Shown: positions 12,025 through 22,531, numbered from the stretch's first letter. The stretch is 64,000 nt of DNA from Pleurotus ostreatus/Saccharomyces cerevisiae fusant (GCA_024196135.1 JAMQCK010000017.1:62001-126000), one strand, 5' to 3'. Translations and numbers: made by a program. The notes: a model not told the origin generated them from the letters alone.

Positions 12025-12568
12025 ATGGCATCACCACAGTCCGAGCCCGCCGATGTGTCGGAGTCCTCTGTCGAGTCCCATGAAAAACCAGTGCTCATCG
12101 ACAGCCCTCGTCGTATGGCATCGACCAGCCCTCGCCGCACATCGGACGCGCCGACGTCGGCTCTCCAGGCGTCGAAGGGACCTGGCGTATACGCGCTGGC
12201 GCCCCGGCAGGGCCCCATGCCGTTGCAGAATCGGAAGCAGCGGCTGGCGCTTGGGCGGAGGTGGATGCTGGGGCAGGATGATGGGTGGGTGAGTTTTTAG
12301 GCGTGATTTGGGCAGAGGCTAGCGTGGAACGCACCGACCACATATCGCTTGACATAACTATCCGAATATCGTTGACGAGTTTCCTCGCCTGCAGAAAGCC
12401 GAAGCGTACATCAAGTCGATCTGCGGGCTGACTCGAGGAGAGGCCGTTGTGATACAAGGCGCCTTCCGGCTGGAGCAGAGCGAGACGTTGGACTGGATGC
12501 AGGTGGATCTGAGCGAGTGGAGAGATTTGGTGCCGTATATATTCGAACTTCGGGTTCACCATATCTGA
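12025..12568 (+). CDS. Small protein of unknown function, tandem-array member C
   Basis: The deduced protein has 145 residues: exon 12025-12288, intron 12289-12394, exon 12395-12568, phase 0. A Ser/Pro-rich N-terminal extension of about 60 residues comes before QRLALGRRW (the LAIGR block). Exon 2 holds KAEAYIKSI, then GAFRLEQ...LDWMQVDLSEW and PYIFELRV. It belongs to the same family as the genes at 10.4, 11.2 and 13.1 kb. No TATA box is evident; the leader is C/T-rich. Function is unknown. Confidence 0.65.
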
Positions 12569-12965
12569 AGGCGTACGATATACTCGTTTGTCGACAGAAA
12601 GCTGCATTAGGCGTCGACCGATTGTTCTTGAGCAGTCAAGCGGCCCTTTGGACAAGTGACAGGTGCGTAGCATGGAAGCTTATCATCTCGAGCGTGCTCA
12701 GGCCTGGGGTCAAGGGTATTCGGCGACCTGAGCGATATGCGACAATGGAACTCGGGTAGAAAGCGAGACACCGCCGCTTCCGTCTCTGCCTGGGGCACCG
12801 CGGGCGTGGCGCCATCCCCAGAGCCAGGGAATGCATGAGATGAACTTTGTTTCTTCGTAACCATTCCTGAAATGTCCATTCAATTGCTTTGAGCTTCGGA
12901 TTCCTAGGACAATGACTCACAGGGTAGTCATACTGACTAGCCAAGGAGCTGTAAGCTGGCGCTTG

Positions 12966-12980
12966 CGCATATATAAGGGA
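12966..12980 (+). promoter_or_regulatory. TATA box for array member D
   Basis: TATATAA lies at 12970-12976, about 100 nt before the ATG at 13077. Confidence 0.4.
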
Positions 12981-13076
12981 TCCTGCAGGACGTATCTCCG
13001 CCAGCTCACCTGGCAGCGACCGAGATCCTTGGCTGTCCAAACCTATTACCTTAGCCCGTCTACCCTACGCACGACT

Positions 13077-13417
13077 ATGGCTGCTCCGGCACCCCTTTAT
13101 GTACCTCCTTTCTTCGACACGGGAGCGCTCATTCTGGAATATGAGCACGGCCTTCAACGCCTAGCGATAGGACGTGGGCAGTTGGAGGCATTACAGGGCG
13201 GTCCAGTATGTAGACAATTTTCGTCGAGTTTCCCGGCGCTGACCAAGCAAAGAACGCCATATTATCCTACCTTGCGCAGAAATCACATACACACCAGCCG
13301 CGGGGGTTGGAGGGTGCCTTCCGTCTGCAGCCTTTGGGTCCGCTCGAATGGATCCCTGTCGATCCCGCGGCGTGTAGGGAGTTGCTGCGGTATATGCATA
13401 AGGTCAGGGTAGTCTAA
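13077..13417 (+). CDS. Small protein of unknown function, tandem-array member D
   Basis: The deduced protein has 97 residues: exon 13077-13205, intron 13206-13252, exon 13253-13417, phase 0. It is closest to member A: FFDTGALILEYEHG and RLAIGRGQL in exon 1, SYLAQK in early exon 2, then GAFRLQPLGPLEWIPVD and ELLRYMHKVRVV at the very C-terminus. It is the shortest form and may approximate the core domain. In-frame ATG codons upstream are probably part of the leader. Function is unknown. Confidence 0.7.
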
Positions 13418-13601
13418 ACTGGGGGATGGGAAAGCACGAATAAGACAAGGAGCCTGCTGTATGATTTATGATGGCCGTCGAAGTTGAAGTCAAGGTTGAA
13501 GTTGAAGTTGTACGCTGCACGTGTGCCGGACTCCCGGCCCGTGCACAAAATCTAATTCTTGGGGAATTTCAACAGTCGCGATCTGACCTCCCCTCAACTG
13601 C

Positions 13602-16000
13602 ATGATGGGCAAGGACAAGGGACGCGTCGAGCCCGTCATCGATCCTGCTCTCCTCCACGCCTCGTCCTCGGAGCTGACGAACGACGCCCTATCTGCCGAG
13701 AAGAAGAACAAGAAACGACACCGCAAAGACGCTGAACATGGCCCCGATACTCCCGCCGAAGAGCCACACAAGAAGAAAAAGAAGAGGAAAGACCATGCCG
13801 AGGACGCGACTTCATCAGCAGTGAGCGAGGGGACGGGAAAGAAACACAAGAAGAAGAAGCAGAAAGAGCAGGCACAGGTCGTTGACGATACGCCCGCTCA
13901 GGCCGCACCAATCCCCCAACCGCAGCCGGATGCGCAGACCAGCGACGATGCTACGGCTGCTCTCGTCTCCGCGCTCATCTCAGCGAACACGGCTCAGGAC
14001 GGGCTGATGCAGCCAGACGCGTACGGCGCCCCCCAACCCGTGCCCGTCGACACCTCCGCCTTCCTCAACGACATGGCGATCGCGTCGAATGACGAGGTCC
14101 TCCAGGCCCTCCAGCACCTCGACTTGTCCAAGATCGACAGCCTGCTCAAGTCCCTCAGCGAGACACCCCTCTCTGAGCTCGGCGGCGGCGCGCTGCCCTA
14201 CCCGCAGGACACGTTCATGGGAATGCCCATGCCGTTGCCCGAATACGGCTCTATGCCCATGCACCCCATGCATATGCCTATGCCCATGCCCATGCCCATG
14301 CCGCCGCATCCCGGTATGCAGATGCTCGATACGAATGGCCTTCCCATTCCTCAATTACAAGAACGGCCAACTCGGCCACGAGGCAGACCAAGGAAATTTG
14401 TGGCACCCGCGCAGCCGCAGCGTGTCGAGGGAGACCCGGAGCCCACCGACCATGCCTGGCTTCTCGCGCACAAGTGGATGAGCTCGGCGAAACTTCAGGA
14501 AATGGTCAAGGCCGAGGGTCTGGTCTACAAAAAGGGGAAATTCTCAGCTATCGAAGAAAATGCATTGAAGAACGCGATCCAGCAGTATCGCGAGGTAACG
14601 TGCCGTTCTGCCACTCTCCTCCTCCTAGTATACCAACAACCCGCAGAACAACGGCCTCTCTGAGGAACAGCTGTACGAGCTCATCTTCGCCAAAGACAGG
14701 ACGGTGAGCCACCAGACCTTCTGGAGCGAGATCAGTGGGTCGCCCTTTCGCTCCCAAGCCCACATTCACGCTAACGCGAAGGCTCATACAAGCTTACGCT
14801 GTTCCCCAACGGCCCGTCAACTCCGTCTATCACTACGTCAAGCGCGCGTACCACCCGCTGAAGCAGCAGGGTCGCTGGAGCGAGGACGAGGACGCGCGCC
14901 TGAAGCAGGCGGTCGCCGACCTCGGGCAGTCTTGGGAGCGGGTGAGCGAGCGCGTCGGGCGGATGCCAGGCGACTGCCGCGACCGGTACCGCAATCATGT
15001 CGCGCTGCCGGATAAGAATACGGGTGAGTGGGGTGCTGCTGTTCTTTCTGTGTTCTACCCTCCCCTCACCCTCTCCTCACACACCCAAACTGACCACCTC
15101 CCCCCAAGGCCCCTGGACGCCCGCCGAAGAAGCCGAGCTCACGCGCATCGTCAAGCGCCTCACCATCGACCGCGGCAAGCCCGCGGACCAGGACGTCTTC
15201 TGGGGCCGCGTGAGCCGCGAGATGGGCGGGAAGCGCAGCCGGCAGCAGTGCAGGATAAAGTGGACGGACAGCTTGAGCAAGACGGTGAAGAACGCGGATA
15301 AGGGGGCGAGGTGGGGGCAGGAGGATGCGTTCATTTTGGTGCATAAGTGAGTGTTGGTGTTTGGTAGGACGGTTTGAAGGGAGAGGTGCTGGGGGGAGAG
15401 GGGTGGGTGGAGGTGAAGAAGGGGACCTGGGTGGTCGCAAGGGAAGAGGGTAGAAGTGCTGACGAAATACCCTCGCAGAATTGATGCCCTCGACGTCCGC
15501 GACGACACCGAGATCGACTGGCGGTCGCTCCTCGATCCGGGCTGGAATATTTGGAGCCCCCATACGCTGCAGAGGCGCTGGACGACGCTCAAGCGGGGCA
15601 TCAAGGGCTGGGAGGATATGTCGCATGCGGGTGAGTGCATTTGCCATTGTGTTCCCGGGCAAGCGCCAAGTTGCGGCGAGCGTCTCTGCTTCTGTGGCAA
15701 GTAATTCCGTCGCGCTCTTGTGGCGCGCGCCGCTCCGCACGCTTCCCTGCTCTGCACGCTTCCCTACTGCCTCATTTTTTCGCACACTCGTATGCTCTTA
15801 AACGATGGGCCACCTTACTGACACCGCTCACAGAGATCATGGACATCTTACGCGTCAAGAAGGGCATGGCCCCGACGCCTCCCTCGTCCCGGCGGCGGGC
15901 GAAGAAGCGTACTTCGACAGGAGACGCGCAGGAGGGGTCCTCCAGGGTGGTGTCGAAGGAGTTCATCGAGGATTCTGATGATGAGTCGGGCGAGGAATGA
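13602..16000 (+). CDS. Myb/SANT DNA-binding protein, Reb1/TTF1-like
   Basis: This is probably a nuclear sequence-specific DNA-binding protein of the Reb1/Nsi1/TTF1 type, which terminate RNA polymerase I and block replication forks in rDNA. The N-terminal third is Lys-rich (KKKKKRK, KKHKKKK) and low complexity, with a Met/Pro repeat (MPMPMPMPMPPHP). An ordered segment, HKWMSSAKLQEMVKAEGL, follows. Myb-like repeats come next: GRWSEDEDARLKQAVADLG...RDRYRNHV, then GPWTPAEEAELTRIVKRL with a long insert ending in SRQQCRIKW, and finally W..LLDPGWNIWSPHTLQRRW. The tail is acidic (EDSDDESGEE). There are about 7 exons. Assignment to the Myb family is firm; orthology to Reb1 rests on repeat layout. Confidence 0.8.
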
Positions 16001-16158
16001 GGAAGAGAACCGCTTTGGAGGGACGAAATTGGGCGCAGGCCGAGGGAAAATATTAAAAGGTTCACTTCATTGTTTGAGTCCAATGAGAATACAACTGCTT
16101 ATAGTACAAATAAGTTACCGAGATGAAGGGTATACGCGCATGAAGCTTTGGCACAACG

Positions 16159-17303
16159 TCAAGGACGGACAGCACTCCCCATGATGCCCATACCGTTCTT
16201 CGCGTCCCCGCGCAATGCACTCGCCAGAAAATCATGGCAGCAGCGAGCGCGCTCGCGACGCTGTACGAACCATATCCCTGCATCGCCGGGGACTGCGAGA
16301 GGCACGCCAATGATGCCCCTCTCCCGTGCAGCCCTATATGAGCGCACGAGCTCGTCCACCTCCGTCTCCGAATCCAAATCTTCCAGATTCTCATTCGCAT
16401 CCTCCTTCGCCACAACCGCCGCTGCCGCTGCAGCCGCCGCCTGCGCCTTCTTGCTCTTCTTCGGCGCGCTCGCCGTCGCCGCCGCCGCTTTCTTCTTCGT
16501 ATTCGGATTCGGCAGCCCAGCCGCGGCCGCCTCCGCCGCCAACCGCTGCTTTTCCTTTCTCTCCATATCCTTCCGCTCCTTCTTGCTCGGGCCGCGCTCC
16601 TTCTTCACGGGCTCGACGAAGTTCGGGTTGTGCTCGCGCTGCCATTCGAGGAGTAGGGTATCGTAGTCCTTGGAGCGGCCCTCGACGGCGCGCTTGGCGC
16701 CCATGGCGTGCGATTTGCAGGTGAGGGAGCGCGAGCATTGGAGGCCCTTGTCGTTGATGACGCCGCATTGCTGGTCGAGGTTGATGGGGCCTTTGGTGCG
16801 GCGCATGATGGGCTTGGTGGAGGTCTTGGCTTTCTTCTTGGAGGGGCCTGCGGCTTCGGGCTCGGGGGAGGCTTTACGCTTCTTGTGCGATTTCTTCTCT
16901 GAATGTGAATGAGCCATATGCAGCTGAAGAGGGAGGTATAGCGCACCTTGAGCTTCTGCAGCAGGCTTTGGCTTCGCCGCTGGCTGCTTTGCGGCTCGCG
17001 CGGCGCAGGTCTCTACACAGAGCGTCAGAACGAGGGACCCATCGCCTGCGAGCGCAGCGCACCGGCATGATCAGCGATAACGCTCCTCAGCAAGGGCTTA
17101 TTGCAAGTCGGACACCGCACGACGCCGATGTCGCTCGTCGCGGACATCGGATGCGTCCCAAACAGCTTGATGTCGCTCTCGGGCAGCCAGGACGTCTGCG
17201 GGGACCCCGTCGTCGTCGCGGAGTCCGGCTCGGACTGCATGCCGTCGTCATTGTCCCAGGAGAAGGTCGAGCGCGGGGACGGAGGGTTCAGTGTGAGAGT
17301 CAT
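16159..17303 (-). CDS. SGF73: SAGA deubiquitinase-module subunit Sgf73 / ataxin-7-like (SCA7 domain)
   Basis: This is a chromatin protein that anchors the Ubp8 deubiquitinase module to SAGA. Exon 1 (MTLTLNPPSPRSTFSW, start 17303) ends in a zinc-binding motif, CPTCNKPLLRSVIADHA, completed across an intron by ETC (C-C-H-C). The SCA7 domain follows: DQQCGVINDKGLQCSRSL, TCKSHAMGAKRAVEGR and DYDTLLLEWQREHNP. Then comes a Lys/Ala-rich linker and a short acidic and arginine-rich tail. A possible 48-nt intron around 16875-16922 is ambiguous, because reading straight through also stays open. No polyglutamine tract is present, unlike human ataxin-7. It is convergent with the Myb gene, with stop codons about 160 nt apart. 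Confidence 0.88.
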
Positions 17304-17440
17304 GGTGATGATGGCGGGGAGCAAAGCCACCGTCAACAAGAGTCAATGGGCAAGGCACGTGCGGGACGTCGGGCCGGGGGCCGACGCGCCGATCATGCGC
17401 GCTCGTCATTTCTCATGTTGTCTCCGTACTTCCTTGGGCT

Positions 17441-17455
17441 TCGCTATATATGCGC
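17441..17455 (+). promoter_or_regulatory. TATA box for the upstream tRNase Z gene
   Basis: TATATA lies at 17445-17450, 83 nt before the ATG at 17534, inside the 230-nt region shared with the divergent Sgf73 gene. Confidence 0.4.
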
Positions 17456-17533
17456 TTTCCTATCTGTGTCGGCAAGATAAAGGCATATCGTATCTTGTCT
17501 CGAACTACAGCACATCCCATTACTCAACGAAGA

Positions 17534-18787
17534 ATGGCCTCCAACAAACCTCTGGGCAGCGTCAACCTCACATTCCTTGGCACCGCGTCCGCCGCGCCCT
17601 CCTCGACGCGGAATCACTCTTCACTTGCTCTGCGCCTGGATGGTGATGTCTGGCTCTTTGATTGTGGCGAGGCTACGCAGCATCGATTGCAGAAGAGTCA
17701 AGTCAAAATGGGCAAGATTCAGAAGATCTTCATCACCCACACCCATGGCACGTCGATCAACGTCTAAGCTATCGGCCTACGGCTCAACTCGCTCGTCGCA
17801 GGGGACCATATGTTCGGCGTCGTGCCACTACTGTGCAGTCTACTTAACGGTGCGGGGGGAACTACGGAGGGCGCTGACGACCCAAGAACGCGCGTGGACA
17901 AAAGTCTGCCGGTACGTTGCGCACTATAGGCTGATCATGCATGTAGTGACAACATTCTGCAGCCAATAGAGCTGTACGGCCCTCAAGGCTTGCGCGCCTA
18001 TGTCCGTGGCGGTCTCACATACAGCCACTCCCTCATCGGCAGCCCCTACGTCGTTCACGAACTGCGTTTCCCTTCTGACCCCGACGTCGAATCCTACCTC
18101 CCCCTCCACCCCGCTGAGCTTGAAGGCCGCAATATCACACAAACCGACGACGGCATCTGGCACAACATCTTCGCCGACGACCGCGTCTCCGTCAGCGCAG
18201 CGCCAATCCTGCACTCCTGCCCTTGCGTTGGCTACGTCGTCCAAGAAGCGCCCGTGCCCGGAAAGATGGACCCCAAGCTCTACGTACCACACATCAAGCG
18301 CACCGGTGCGCCCATGAGCTTGCTGGCCCAACTACAACGTGGCGAGTCCGTAGCCCTACCAGACGGCACAACCCTCACCGGCCCCGCGCGCCGCCTCGGG
18401 CGGAAAATCGCTATCCTCGGCGACACTTACGATCCCTCACCCATCGCACCCATCGCCACCGACGTCGACCTCCTCATTCACGAAGCCACGAACGCACACC
18501 TCCCCGGCGTCGACCCCGCCACGAAGGCGGAGGACACGTACGAGAGCGTGGAGGCGCGGGCGAAGTCCCGGGGACACTCGACGCCGCAGATGGCGGGCGC
18601 CTTTGCGAAGAGGATCGGCGCGAAGAGGCTGGTATTGAATCACTTCTCGTCGCGGTATCCGGGGGATGAGAGCGAGGAGACGAGCAGGATCATGGGCGCG
18701 ATCGGGAGGTTGGCGGAGGGGGAGTATGGGAAGCCGGTGACTTGTGCGAGGGACTTGATGAGTCTGGATGTAGGTTTGGCAGAATGA
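17534..18787 (+). CDS. Ribonuclease Z, short form (tRNase Z), copy 1
   Basis: This is a metallo-beta-lactamase-fold endonuclease that removes 3' trailers from tRNA precursors. The deduced protein has 382 residues from exons 17534-17747, 17802-17911 and 17963-18787. Motifs include FLGTASAAPSSTRN, LFDCGEATQHRL, motif II HTHGDH (His, His, Asp, His all present), GVVPLLCSLL, ELYGPQGLRAYVR, APILHSCPCVGYVVQE, GDTYDPS, HEAT and RGHSTPQMAGAF. It is a single-domain form, like ELAC1 or trz1. Intron 1 begins GCACGT rather than GT, and only that junction restores HTHGDH. A closely related gene follows 268 bp downstream on the same strand. Confidence 0.92.
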
Positions 18788-19055
18788 CTTGGTCGGTCGA
18801 TGACTTTGGCGTGCAAGTTTGAGGGGTGTGGTGCGCAAGCAAGCTGAGGGCGTCTAGTGCTCGAAGAGCCTGCGAAGTCATTCGAGCAGGGGCAGCACGG
18901 AAATGGGTGCCAGTGATGCCTTGTGAGAACGATGTTGAATAGAGAAGGCAGGCTCGTGTTGTTTCCTAGTATCCTCGCTTCAGATGCGTTTTTATCCGCC
19001 GTCGTAGTTCATAGAATGCATTCCTTCCCTCCACTTCCTAGTACCAGTGTAAACC

Positions 19056-20291
19056 ATGGCCTCCAACCGAACCGGCCCCATCGTCGTTACCTTCCTCGGT
19101 ACGGTGTCGGCGGTGCCCTCCCTAACGCGGAGCAACTCTTCCCTTGCTCTACGTCTGGACACAGATGTTTGGCTCTTTGACTGTGGGGAGGCGACGCTGC
19201 AGCAGTTGCAGAGGAGCAAAGTGAGGATAGACAGCATACGAAAGATCTTCATCACCCATATGCATTGTACGTCGGGCAGAATCAGGCTTGGCTTGTGAAC
19301 ACCCTCGAGAGCTCACGCACCACAGGTAATCACACTACTGGGCTTATACCGCTGCTCTGCACCCTACTCGATAGCATCGGCGGAGCAAAGGCAGGCGCAG
19401 GTGCTCGCGTGAGTTTACTCGCGTGGTGGTACAGTTGCTCATCCGGTACAATAGCCGTTAGAGATATACGGACCCCATGGCCTACGCGCGTACATCCGCA
19501 GCGGACTCACGTACACCTACGCGGACATCCAAAATCCATTCGTCGTCCACGAGCTGCGCTGCTCCTCCGACCCCGACTTCCGATCCAACCTCCCCCGTCA
19601 ACCCGGTGAACGCGCTGGCCGCGACATAGCACAAGGCGCGGACGGCGTCTGGCGCGATATCCTCACCGATGGGCGTATGTCCGTCAGCGCCGCACCCATC
19701 CTCCACTCCTGCCCGTGCATTGGCTACGTCGTCCAGGAGCCAGAGTTGCCCCCAGAGATAGACCCCAAGCGGTTCGTGCCCCTCCTGAAGCGGACCGAGA
19801 CGAGCAAGAAGACCATAGGTCGCATGATGGGTCTTCTGAGGCGGGGAATGTCCGTTGATCTTTCGGACGGTACTAAGCTGCACGGTCCTTCTCCTCGTCC
19901 TGGACGCAAGATCGTCATCCTCGGCGACACGCACGATCCGTCGGCTATCGCGCCGCTCGCGCACGACGCCGATCTCCTCGTGCACGAAGCCACACTCGCC
20001 CACCTCCCCGGCGTCGACCCCAGCACAAAACGGTCCGACACCTACGAGACCGTAGAGGAGCGCGCCAAGTCCCGAGGGCACTCGACGCCGCAGATGGCCG
20101 GCGCTTTCGCGAAGAGGATCGGAGCCAAAAGGTTGGTGCTGAATCACTTTTCGCGGCGGTACTCTGGTGGGAGGGATGTGCGCGCGAGGAAGATCATGGA
20201 GGCCATCGGGCGGCTGGCGGAGGGCGAGTTTGGGAAGCCGGTGGAGTGCGCGAGGGATTTGGATGAGTTTGTGGTGAAGTTGGCGAATTGA
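19056..20291 (+). CDS. Ribonuclease Z-like protein, short form, copy 2 with altered active-site motif
   Basis: This is a tandem paralogue of the gene at 17.5 kb. The deduced protein has 373 residues from exons 19056-19266, 19326-19408 and 19464-20291, with introns at matching places. It keeps FLGTVSAVPSLTRSN, LFDCGEATLQQL, GPHGLRAYIRSGLTY, APILHSCPCIGYVVQE, LGDTHDPS, HEATLAHLPGVDP and RGHSTPQMAGAFAKRIGAK. Motif II reads HMHCNH: the Asp of HxHxDH is Asn, with codon AAT at 19328-19330. In this family that Asp is a metal ligand and catalytic residue, so activity may be lost or changed. The frame is intact with no premature stops, so it is not an obvious pseudogene. Confidence 0.85.
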
Positions 20292-20455
20292 ACATGTCGT
20301 TGCGTGAAGAGCGATGAAGTATGTTGTGGGCGAATGCGAATAAGAATATGGCGCAAGGCCAAACGTCGTCAAGTCTTCCACCCTGCTTGAACTAGTCGGA
20401 CTGCAAAAACACGGCGAGTGCGAAGACGCGGTGGAGCGGACACGGAGGTGCAGCT

Positions 20456-21551
20456 TCATGGACTCGATTGCAAGTCTGTCAAAGGACTGCCCATATCCGA
20501 CGCCTCGCCCTCTTCCCGCTCATCCTTCTTCTCCTCCACCTCCCCCATCTCGATGTCTGTCAACAGAGGCGGCGCGACGGGGCGTGCGGTCTCTCGTATC
20601 GCGCGGGGTTCGCTTTCCCGTATTGCCCCAGGCTCGCTGATAGCACCCTCCTCGGCGATAGCGCCGTCCTCGTTGATGGCTCCCTCTTCCTCGATCGCGC
20701 CGTCTTCTGCGCCATCCTCATCCCCAGCGGTAACAGTCAGAACAGTAGCTTGCGAGTCTTCCACGTCCTCTGCAGGTGTCCCGCTGGGGTCCTCGTCCGC
20801 GGCTGCGCGTCGTAAGGCCTCGAGTTCCGCGACGATCGCGTCGAGGCCGGTGCGCTGGGTTTGCAACATGCGGTCTTGTGATGATTGCTCTTCGCGTATG
20901 GCAGCCATGTCGCTTTCCAGCTTTTCGATTGAGCTGCAGGCCGTTGTGTGAGATGTTGGCAAAGGTCATGGAAAAGGGCAACGCACCCTTCAAGCTCATC
21001 CCTACTCGGAAGCGTGTTCACCTTCTCCGCGATCGCGTCGTATTCCATCTTTTGTCGCCGGCTGACCTGTGCGCGCTCCAGCGCACCCTTCAGCTCCTCA
21101 ATCTGCGTGTGCAGCTTTTGGTGCTCGTTGTCTGCGGGCACATTAGCATACGCGCCTCGAATCCATCGACCCCGGCACGCACCGATTGCTTCCCTCTCCC
21201 GCTGGTATTCGCTGACCTGGCGGTCCTCTGTTACACATACCAGCCCCATCTTCTGCAGCGTCAACTCGAAAGACTCAAGCTTGATGAGGAACGCGTCGCG
21301 CGCGTCCTCGAGCTGGGACGCGGTATTTGGCGTGGGGGGTTCGGCGGCTAAGGCGAGGTAGGCGTGGAGGGTCTTTATGAGGGTCCGGAGGATCCGCTCG
21401 TCGTTGTGCAGTCGTGTCAGAATCACATGGTCTGGTGAGCTCCGTCAGGATGATAAAGTGGAATATGGTAGGGGCTGCACATACCCTCCTCCTCCGCGGT
21501 CATTGGGGGAAAGATGGGTTCGGCCTGAGGTGCTGGAGTTGAAGTGCCCAT
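20456..21551 (-). CDS. THO complex subunit 7 (Thoc7-like)
   Basis: This is a coiled-coil nuclear protein of the THO/TREX complex, which couples transcription to mRNA export. It begins MGTSTPAPQAEPIFPP at 21551. After an intron it has RLHNDERILRTLIKTLHAYL, and after further introns RRQKMEYDAIAEKVNTLPSR, the hallmark THOC7 block, followed by SIEKLESDMAAIREEQ and more coiled coil. The C-terminal third is acidic and low complexity, with five GAI(x)E-type units in a row (roughly 20570-20690), and ends SDMGSPLTDLQSSP. Length is about 320 residues in about 4 exons. Family assignment rests on the QKMEYDAIAEKV block and the N-terminal helices. Confidence 0.75.
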
Positions 21552-22531
21552 ATTTGCAAGTTTGTTTGACCAGTCACAGATGAATGAGAAGAAGCAGCAA
21601 TGCTAGCTGAGAGCACGAACTGTGCTCGATGGCCCTTGTGCGTCTGGCAAAACAAGAAGTCCGAACCGCGCTCAGCATATTTGTGGCGTACTTCCCACGG
21701 TCGATTCCCTTCAGAATACAGAGATTCGGCTCAGATCGCAGCTCAGTTAATGCTTCCATGACTATGGCCGGTTCCTCGTCAGTTAGTACTGCTTCCAAGC
21801 ATCTCCGAGTTCTCAAAGGCTCTCTTCGCTCAAATTTGCCAGCTGCAGTACTCAGATGAAAATGCACATTCCCTCTTCCCGGGTGCCAACTTCCACTTAT
21901 GTCTACGCCGACAACGACGCACATTCCACCTGTCGATGCCAATGATGGGACCATGGGCAGTAACCAGGCACCTGGCCGTGATTCATACCGCCCGCGTATA
22001 TAAGGTCTGGTCGTCGCCCCCGCGCGACGTACGGCATCCAGTCCTACCCCCCCCTTCTGGGTCTCCTCCCGCTCGTCAAGATGTCTGCATCCTGTCAAAC
22101 TGCGTATCCATCTCTTTCATGCCTTGCAGACCGTTTTGCTTCCGCCAATGCTCGCGCCTCGTTCTCGTAGCTTACCAAATGGCGGCTGCGGCGGCTCGAG
22201 GGTGCGTGGGATGCTCCTGCCAACCATTACATGCGCTGATGCGCCTCCCCGACGCGTGGCGGATCAATACTCCCGCTGATGGCGCTGGCAGGCGCATCAG
22301 ATCTCATCGGCGCACCGCCCGCCTGCCTGACGTCTTGGATACTGTCTACTGCAATATAGACAGGACATTGTTCGCCATCTACGGGACCTTTTGCCTCCGC
22401 CTCCTTGCCCCGCCGCGCCGCCGATATTTAAAGAATATTTTTTGCAATATGTTTCTTGTTCACTCTACGAGGACGACAAGTAAACGCGCCGCTACGCGTC
22501 GAGGAAGACATCTATCCGCATCCCGCAATCA
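21552..22531. other. Intergenic region with promoter-like element and 29-codon ORF
   Basis: TATATAA lies at 21997-22003. A pyrimidine-rich stretch follows, then CAAGATG at 22077-22083, opening a 29-codon ORF that ends at 22170. A longer open frame (21936-22589) shows no domain and poor codon quality. A second AT-rich, TATTTAAA-like patch near 22425 lies upstream of the next gene. No confident gene is called. Confidence 0.35.

Noticed and set aside
15066..15785. 239-codon minus-strand frame opposite the Myb gene
   Set aside because: It is a shadow of conserved Myb repeats and an intron.
19482..20459. 325-codon open frame on the minus strand
   Set aside because: It is antisense to the conserved third exon of tRNase Z copy 2.
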